A program made the position numbers and the translations under genes. Below are positions 6,139-11,026 of a stretch of DNA of 11,026 bases, piece after piece. This stretch comes from Tritrichomonas foetus (lineage: Eukaryota > Parabasalia > Tritrichomonadida > Tritrichomonadidae). The notes under the pieces are model-generated. The model made no database searches, was not told where the DNA came from, and saw only the letters and a program-made list of their open reading frames with translations. The stretch is from assembly GCA_001839685.1 (NCBI GenBank), contig MLAK01001335.1, forward strand, positions 12,811-23,836, in the 5' to 3' direction. Positions within the stretch are counted from its first letter, which is position 1, and every line of letters starts with the position of its first letter.

Positions 6139-8487
6139 AAATTGTTTCTTTCAAAAAGTTTTCAAGACCCAAAGACGAATTCGAACTTTTCAACAATGGA
6201 TAATCGATTTTACGAAAACAGATACCCTTCACGAAAAGCACTTCACGTTATGACTGCCAAAAACCAGGATTGGATTCAAGAAAACCCTGAAATGCTCAAA
6301 ACAATTTCCATATGTATTCTTCATTATTTTATGGAGAATTTTCAACTCGCTCTTCCGGAATTCGATTTTATGCAGTTATTTACTGCTGTTTTTAACGGAC
6401 AATTCAACGAAGAAGAAAAAAATATGTATTCATCTCATATTTTTTCCGATTTCGCAAGTTACTTAGTTTTTGTGCCAAATGACTCCCCTATCATTCCAGA
6501 TGTTATTTCCTTGTTCATTCAAAAACAAGAATCGATTGATGTTCTTGACCATTATTTTATTTTATGCTTCATTATTTGCCTTCTCAAAAAACAGAAACTA
6601 CCAATAACTATAAACTACAGAGATGTATGTTTAATTAATGATAAAAATTCACGAATTCTTTTAAATATTTTGAAAAATTCCGATTCAAGCATCTCTTTAA
6701 AAGTTTTTGCTTTATCATACTTGGTTCCATCTATAGTTTACCATTTTGATAAAGCCAAAAATGTCAAAAAATCATTTCTATATTTACCTGACCCATCAAC
6801 GATTTTTTCTAAATACGAATGTTTCAGTGATGATGCTCTTCTTTATGCATCATTCATTTTACAATACTCGCATTCATTTTTGAACCAAATATCCGCTCAA
6901 AATCCAACAGCCAATCAACAACCATCAAATCAAAACCTTTCACATCAAACATTATCGTGTGAAACTGTGAATTTTGAGCATGAATTGAATGTATTGTTAC
7001 AACATAGTCTTTTATCAAAAGGCTCATTTTTCCGATCGTTGTTTTTGGCAATTAATCATCCAGAATATGATCAAAATTTCCAAACTTTCATTAAAATATT
7101 TAATCGGCCCTCAATGATCACCAAACATTTGTATTTATTTAACTATTCGCAAAGTTTCTTCAATATTCTTCCTTATCTTCAAAAAATTTCACTTCCTGAT
7201 GCTACAAAATGGACACATGAAGATATCAATTTTTACAAATTTTTACCATTCATTCATCAAGTAAATGAAATAAGTGGGCTAGGCATTTCTTTGTTTGAGA
7301 ATGAAATCGAAACATTGAATTATTTAATGATCTTTTTCGCGTGTCTTAAGGAAAAGGTGATAAAAAATCACCAAGATATAATTTGGGAAAACTTTTATAC
7401 TTGTTTTGAAATGATTAATGAAATAATTTTAAATAAGAAACATCACATTTCTTTAGATTGTCTGCCATTTTGTTTAATCACAATTAGATTTTTGTATAAA
7501 TTCATTTTAGATTTGAAACCAAATAAACTAAAGGGTCTCTTGCTTGTTAATAACTCATCACAAATTGATCAAAAAGATTTGTTATTAAATACTTTTCAAA
7601 TAATTGATTATTTAATAGTAGTAAATTCCACTTTTTATAATCGGAATTTTGAAGATCCTCCATTTTTGAATTTTTTGATAGAAGATTCATTTAAATCAGT
7701 TTTTGATTTCATCAAATCACAGGAAAATTACTTTACTCAAAATATATCAACACTTTGTCAACAAGAAAACATCAAAAATCAATCTTTGCTTTTAATTGTA
7801 TCACAACTTGTAAAGCCCTCAAAAATTACTCAAAAATTCTTATTCGAAGCAATTTTATATAATTTTATAATTGATGTTCCTGGTTATTACATTTCAATCA
7901 ATTTATTAAAGCACATTGATGTGAATCAAGATAGTGTTTCAATGATTTCGTTAGCTATTTATCGAATTTTAGAAACAAATATTAAAGTTTATATTGTCAT
8001 TAAATCAATTTTATTATTAACTGAATTTTGTAAATTACCAAATTTCGGTCATCTATTTTATGAAACTCAGTATTTCAATTCAATTATGAATAAAATCAAA
8101 GAATATTTTAAAGAACCAACTGTTTTTTGTGCATTTTTTTATTTATTCAATGAACTCATTGATTGTTTTCCAAAAGCAGGTTTGGTTTTTGAAAATATGC
8201 AGCCTCTACTTGATATTTTTAGTAATTTCAATGAAAATGAAGTCAATACTTTACTTAAAGTTGTTAAAAAGGAAGCAATCTTATCAAAATCACCTGTTTT
8301 GCCATATAAAATTGTATTTCCTATGAAAAACGTTTCCCAAGAAATGATTGAGTTTCGATCTTTCTGCAAAACACACTATGGATTTGACGTTTTTGATGGA
8401 AATGTAGTCTTCAAAAAGAGAAATGTGAAAAAAGTAACATTCCTTGGGTTCCACATTCTGCCTTATATGAAGCTGATTTCTAAGTGA
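6127..8487 (+). CDS. 786-residue helical protein of unknown function
   Basis: An uninterrupted 786-codon frame ending in TGA. The sequence is rich in Leu, Ile, Phe, Asn, Lys and Ser, with successive amphipathic helix-like stretches throughout (for example ILHYFMENF near 60 and IVSQLVKPSKITQKFLFEAI near 560). That pattern suggests an armadillo/HEAT-like helical solenoid, a scaffold or binding protein; this is a guess from texture, with no family motif recognised. Residues about 259-274 (NPTANQQPSNQNLSHQ) form a polar low-complexity linker that may separate two helical blocks. FILCFIICLL near 143-152 is hydrophobic but fits a buried helix better than a membrane span; there is no signal peptide. 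The start is uncertain: M1 at 6127, or M24 at 6196 (MDNRFYENRYPS), which leaves a longer promoter and has ACAATGG context. The last part (KKRNVKKVTF near 759-768) is basic. GC is low, about 23-30%, as in the flanks. The gene is divergent from the prenyltransferase gene. Confidence 0.87.
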   Translation: MTLTKLFLSKSFQDPKTNSNFSTMDNRFYENRYPSRKALHVMTAKNQDWIQENPEMLKTISICILHYFMENFQLALPEFDFMQLFTAVFNGQFNEEEKNMYSSHIFSDFASYLVFVPNDSPIIPDVISLFIQKQESIDVLDHYFILCFIICLLKKQKLPITINYRDVCLINDKNSRILLNILKNSDSSISLKVFALSYLVPSIVYHFDKAKNVKKSFLYLPDPSTIFSKYECFSDDALLYASFILQYSHSFLNQISAQNPTANQQPSNQNLSHQTLSCETVNFEHELNVLLQHSLLSKGSFFRSLFLAINHPEYDQNFQTFIKIFNRPSMITKHLYLFNYSQSFFNILPYLQKISLPDATKWTHEDINFYKFLPFIHQVNEISGLGISLFENEIETLNYLMIFFACLKEKVIKNHQDIIWENFYTCFEMINEIILNKKHHISLDCLPFCLITIRFLYKFILDLKPNKLKGLLLVNNSSQIDQKDLLLNTFQIIDYLIVVNSTFYNRNFEDPPFLNFLIEDSFKSVFDFIKSQENYFTQNISTLCQQENIKNQSLLLIVSQLVKPSKITQKFLFEAILYNFIIDVPGYYISINLLKHIDVNQDSVSMISLAIYRILETNIKVYIVIKSILLLTEFCKLPNFGHLFYETQYFNSIMNKIKEYFKEPTVFCAFFYLFNELIDCFPKAGLVFENMQPLLDIFSNFNENEVNTLLKVVKKEAILSKSPVLPYKIVFPMKNVSQEMIEFRSFCKTHYGFDVFDGNVVFKKRNVKKVTFLGFHILPYMKLISK

Positions 8488-8489
8488 TG

Positions 8490-8493
8490 TAAA
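8490..8493 (+). terminator. UAAA polyadenylation-type signal just after a stop
   Basis: TAAA begins two bases after the TGA stop of the helical protein gene (TGA-TG-TAAAT). Its position agrees with the trichomonad UAAA signal and with the overlap seen at 260-263. The tetramer is frequent in this DNA, so this is only suggestive. Confidence 0.35.
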
Positions 8494-8836
8494 TATTTTG
8501 TCATATAGCCATTTTTCAGATTTTCGTATTTTTCACAGCAATTTTGATTTACACAAATTCATATTTATTTTGTATTTTTCCATTATCTACTTAACATAAA
8601 ATTGTTTTTAAAACTGTAATTTTTTACTCCAAAAACAAAACAAAAATAATAATAGAAAAAATAATTGAATAAAAAAAAAAAATACCATTAAAATCACTAT
8701 TTTATATTTTCCCTCCGATGACCCTCATCTCAATTTCTCACTTCCCAGTAACATTACTCTCTTAAATCTTCTTCTAAGTATTAACTCACTTAAAAAGGTA
8801 ACATTCTGTGATTTTTCTATTTTTAATCATCACTTG

Positions 8837-8876
8837 AATGAATCGATTATTTAATAATGAATCGATTATTTAATAA
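8837..8876. repeat. two-copy 19-bp tandem repeat
   Basis: The unit ATGAATCGATTATTTAATA occurs twice without a gap (8838-8856 and 8857-8875), and the 19-base period runs from 8837 to 8876 without mismatch. Each copy carries the palindrome ATCGAT. It looks like a recent small duplication upstream of the short frames at 8902-9085. Confidence 0.9.
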
Positions 8877-8901
8877 AAGGAAGATAGGGGTGTGTACAAC
8901 C

Positions 8902-9085
8902 ATGCTTTCACCGACAGATCGTTCACAAATTTTGATATCTTGTTATAGCAGTGGGCAAATTAAATAAACAACACTTGGGGAAATCCGTCTCGGAAGATTT
9001 TAAAAATAAAGGAAGAAAAGCTCAAAGAAGAAGTGAAGGTACAAAGCAAGAAGCTAAAACAGAACAATCGCATATAAATATTTAG
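8902..9085 (+). pseudogene. possible remnant of a short coding sequence, frame-shifted
   Basis: An ATG at 8902 opens 21 codons (MLSPTDRSQILISCYSSGQ, then IK) ending in TAA at 8965-8967. An overlapping frame is open from 8936 to a TAG at 9083-9085 and encodes a Lys/Arg/Glu-rich stretch (for example FKNKGRKAQRRSEGTKQEAK). The first piece resembles the start of helix-turn-helix transposases, and the two frames together could be one broken gene. Neither length exceeds chance. I give it little weight. Confidence 0.15.
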
Positions 9086-9456
9086 AAATAAACAATATTT
9101 TTATTTGATAGTTTAATCGAATTTTCGAAATTTCTCATATGTTGACTTTTTCTGTTATATATTAATTTGAAAGGATCTGTTATGTGATTATTTCATGGTG
9201 TTTACTGAATCGAAAAATAAATCCATGAGTATTGGGCCAGATGTTTGACATCCATGCAATCATCAAAATAAAACGAAATAAAACCGAAATTAAAGATATA
9301 TCGATTTGAGGAAAATTAATTGTTAGCTGTAAAGTTTGGATCGGCTCGATAAACAAATATATAAAAACTTAGTTCATACTGAGTTATTCTGCAAAAGATT
9401 AGCACTGAGGTCTTCTCCTTTAATTTTTGTATAACGATTTTAAACGTACTTTTTTT

Positions 9457-9916
9457 TGGCGGTTAGACAAACCTCTTATCATGAAAATTGCTCAATACAG
9501 TTGAAAAAAAATAGTCAAAATAGACATAATTTCAATAAGAATTTTTATCACTTATAAATAAATAAGCTGATTCCAAATTGGATAGTAAGGGAACTAGATT
9601 GAAAAGAAAGTTTTATTGAATGAAAATAGTAACTTTTTGTGTTTATCGTACTTTCCATTTAGAAATGAAGAGCACCAAATTTTGTGTACACATGTATTTG
9701 TTGGACAACAGATTATTCAAAGCAATTGAGACGTTTTTTGCTTTGATTTCTGGAATTCACGAACAACTCTGATTTTATACAAATCATGAAATTACATTGA
9801 TTATTTTTATGATTTTGTTCATTATTCATGCAAATATTTAGGTTTTTATGAATTTAAAACAAATTGGGTGAAATAAAATCGACTTCAAAACAAAAATATT
9901 TTGAAATTGGCGGTTA
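9457..9916. repeat. TTGGCGGTTA direct repeat pair, 450 bp apart
   Basis: The 10-mer TTGGCGGTTA is present at 9457-9466 and again at 9907-9916, both on the plus strand. GGCGG is rare in the surrounding A/T-rich DNA, which makes the match more notable than its length suggests. The coordinates span both copies and the sequence between. Whether they bound an inserted segment or are binding sites is unknown. Confidence 0.4.
9620..9772 (+). other. 50-codon open frame, coding status doubtful
   Basis: ATG at 9620-9622 to TGA at 9770-9772 gives 50 residues starting MKIVTFCVYRTFHLEM and ending ALISGIHEQL, with a TGA directly before the ATG. The residue mix is protein-like, with two Cys and three His. 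One or a few frames of this size are expected by chance in 2.5 kb of such sequence on six frames. No family is recognised. Confidence 0.15.
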
Positions 9917-9927
9917 TAAAAATAACT

Positions 9928-9959
9928 AATTAAATATATTTATAATTAAATATATATGT
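9928..9959. repeat. A/T micro-duplication, 16-bp period
   Basis: AATTAAATATAT occurs at 9928-9939 and at 9944-9955, a 16-base spacing, with diverged ends of the unit. It is probably slippage in low-complexity A/T DNA. Confidence 0.6.
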
Positions 9960-10004
9960 AAATATAATTACAGTCTTTTTAAATAAGCTCATAATTATGT
10001 TTCG

Positions 10005-10109
10005 ATGAAAAACGGTCTGCTCATAAAACCACTCTGGACATCGATGAAAATCACTGGGCACAGCAAGCTTTATGTCAGAGCACCACAATGTACGTATACA
10101 GCTGATTAA
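10005..10109 (+). other. 34-codon open frame in a higher-GC patch
   Basis: ATG at 10005-10007 to TAA at 10107-10109 encodes 34 residues (MKNGLLIKPLWTSMKITGHS, then 14 more ending CTYTAD). The patch has higher GC than its surroundings. The minus strand over the same bases is also open, for about 69 codons without an early ATG (includes AVPSDFHRCPEWFYEQTVFH). Both cannot be real, and dual openness follows from the composition. It may be a remnant of a gene or mobile element; no family is identified. Confidence 0.15.
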
Positions 10110-10286
10110 ATTGGACCATATCCTCTGAAAATTTGCTTTTTATAATTTTTATCGATATAAGAAGCTTTTCGATTATAAATTTCCATATCGAATCAAGAAG
10201 CGACTTAAAAATAGATTTTTGGATGGTTTTTTAAATTTTTGATTTGCTTTTTGTAAATGAACGAAAAAAAAAAATGAGGGCAACAT

Positions 10287-10315
10287 TTTATTTTGAATAA
10301 ACTATTCAAAATAAA
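10287..10315. repeat. perfect 13-bp inverted repeat with 3-base loop
   Basis: TTTATTTTGAATA (10287-10299) and TATTCAAAATAAA (10303-10315) are exact reverse complements separated by AAC. The next outward pair (T/G) would be a wobble in RNA. It is the longest perfect hairpin I saw. It is not attached to a recognised gene. Confidence 0.85.
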
Positions 10316-10528
10316 GTCAGATTGGCAAGAATTGTTCTCTCGGTATTTTTGGATGATAACCCTTTTAGATACAGTCCAATCTCAGATTATTTGATTCAGA
10401 GTTTCCCGTATATAATGATTGATAATGTTTAATAAATTGAGATATCTATGAAAATCGATTAGAAAAAGTTTATTAACACAGAAACATTTCTGAAGAAAAA
10501 AAATATATTTTCAAAGAAAATTCATTTG

Positions 10529-10547
10529 CCTTATAATTATTATAAGG
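10529..10547. repeat. perfect 8-bp inverted repeat with 3-base loop
   Basis: CCTTATAA (10529-10536), TTA, then TTATAAGG (10540-10547). The GC-closed ends make it more stable than a plain A/T palindrome. It lies about 210 bases right of the 13-bp hairpin, and the two do not share a sequence. Confidence 0.8.
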
Positions 10548-10885
10548 GAAATCCCGATTGGATTGATGATTAATTAATCCACAATATTAATAATTATTTC
10601 CTCTTTTTTGATTTTTGGAAATTTAAATGTTACTGTTGTTTTTTCATATTATTGATAAGGAAAATCTTCAGAATGATATTGCATTAAAACAATAAAGTCA
10701 CTCTTATTTACATTTATTCTCATATTTGTTCTCAATTTTTGAAATAAAAATATTTTTTCTTTAGAATTTCCTCAAATCAATATTTTATCAAGAAAGAGGG
10801 TATAAATCTTATCTCATATTATGAATATTATCCAAATTCTCAGATGCAAATCATCAATCATCCTTATTAAACTTTAAATTTTATA

Positions 10886-10952
10886 TTCAATCTAGATCCC
10901 TTACTCCAAACGGTTTGCTTTCCAAGCTTTCTTTTCAATCTAGATCCCTTAC
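10886..10952. repeat. 19-bp direct repeat pair, 48-bp period
   Basis: TTCAATCTAGATCCCTTAC occurs exactly at 10886-10904 and at 10934-10952. A shorter TCTAGAT follows at 10975-10981. The intervening 29 bases include a HindIII-like AAGCTT and are richer in C and G than the flanks. The array may continue beyond the window. It could be the start of a minisatellite or a subterminal repeat of an element. Confidence 0.9.
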
Positions 10953-11026
10953 AGATGTATACAAACTAACTAGCTCTAGATGTAGAAGACTATTGAGAGA
11001 TCTAAATGAATAATTGTTGATATTAT

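Larger units (their letters stand above)
8494..11026. other. 2.5-kb A/T-rich region without a convincing gene
   Basis: No frame longer than about 70 codons is seen on either strand. The region has poly(A) near 8672-8682, a pyrimidine-rich patch about 8708-8790, a higher-GC patch about 10003-10130, and several short repeats and palindromes listed separately. With GC under 30%, a handful of 40-60-codon open runs are expected by chance, so the short frames here are not good evidence of genes. I see no tRNA, rRNA, intact transposase or obvious terminal inverted repeats. The right edge of the window cuts it, so it may continue into another gene or element. Confidence 0.55.

Noticed and set aside
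6127..6164. Hydrogenosomal presequence on the helical protein (MTLTKLFLSKSF)
   Set aside because: It lacks the usual ML(S/T/A) start and Arg near the cleavage site, and the start codon itself is uncertain.
10001..10110. C/D-box snoRNA candidate (TCGATGA ... GCTGA)
   Set aside because: The C box is imperfect, no terminal stem was found and internal C'/D' boxes do not fit.
8488..11026. CRISPR array or tRNA gene
   Set aside because: The repeats are too few and unevenly spaced for CRISPR, and no cloverleaf with a T-arm GTTCRA motif was found by eye.

Overview
The window looks like nuclear DNA of an AT-rich, intron-poor unicellular eukaryote. Three long genes are uninterrupted by introns, their stops are TAA, TAG and TGA (standard code), the flanks are very A/T-rich, and one gene encodes a protein prenyltransferase subunit that only eukaryotes have. 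Possible UAAA polyadenylation signals on or next to two stops and Myb-element-like TAACGA/GTTAAC motifs in a short divergent promoter suggest a parabasalid (trichomonad, perhaps Tritrichomonas-like). That placement is an inference (about 50%); other AT-rich protists are not excluded.

Layout. Bases 1-260 are the A/T-rich 3' flank of the first gene. Bases 261-4202 (minus) encode a protein of about 1,313 residues that I cannot place in a known family: mostly beta-type sequence, many N-glycosylation sequons, one C-terminal membrane helix and a four-residue tail, KKHD. Bases 4203-5019 are intergenic; next to the first gene they hold a coding-like tract in the same frame, broken by stops. Bases 5020-6009 (minus) encode the beta subunit of geranylgeranyltransferase type I (PGGT1B/CDC43-like), with zinc and prenyl-diphosphate residues intact. 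Its middle is about 55% GC in a window otherwise about 25-30% GC. A 117-bp divergent promoter (6010-6126) separates it from a plus-strand gene (6127-8487) for a 786-residue, probably all-helical soluble protein of unknown function. From 8488 to the end about 2.5 kb carry no convincing gene, only short direct, tandem and inverted repeats and a few short reading frames within chance expectation.

The three genes do not form an obvious pathway. The transferase would prenylate Rho/Rac/Rap-type small GTPases in the cytosol, the first gene product is probably a secretory-pathway or surface protein, and the third is an unknown scaffold-like protein. Only the transferase and the helical protein are likely to share regulation, through the divergent promoter. 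I found no clear new multi-gene system, CRISPR array, rRNA, tRNA or intact mobile element.
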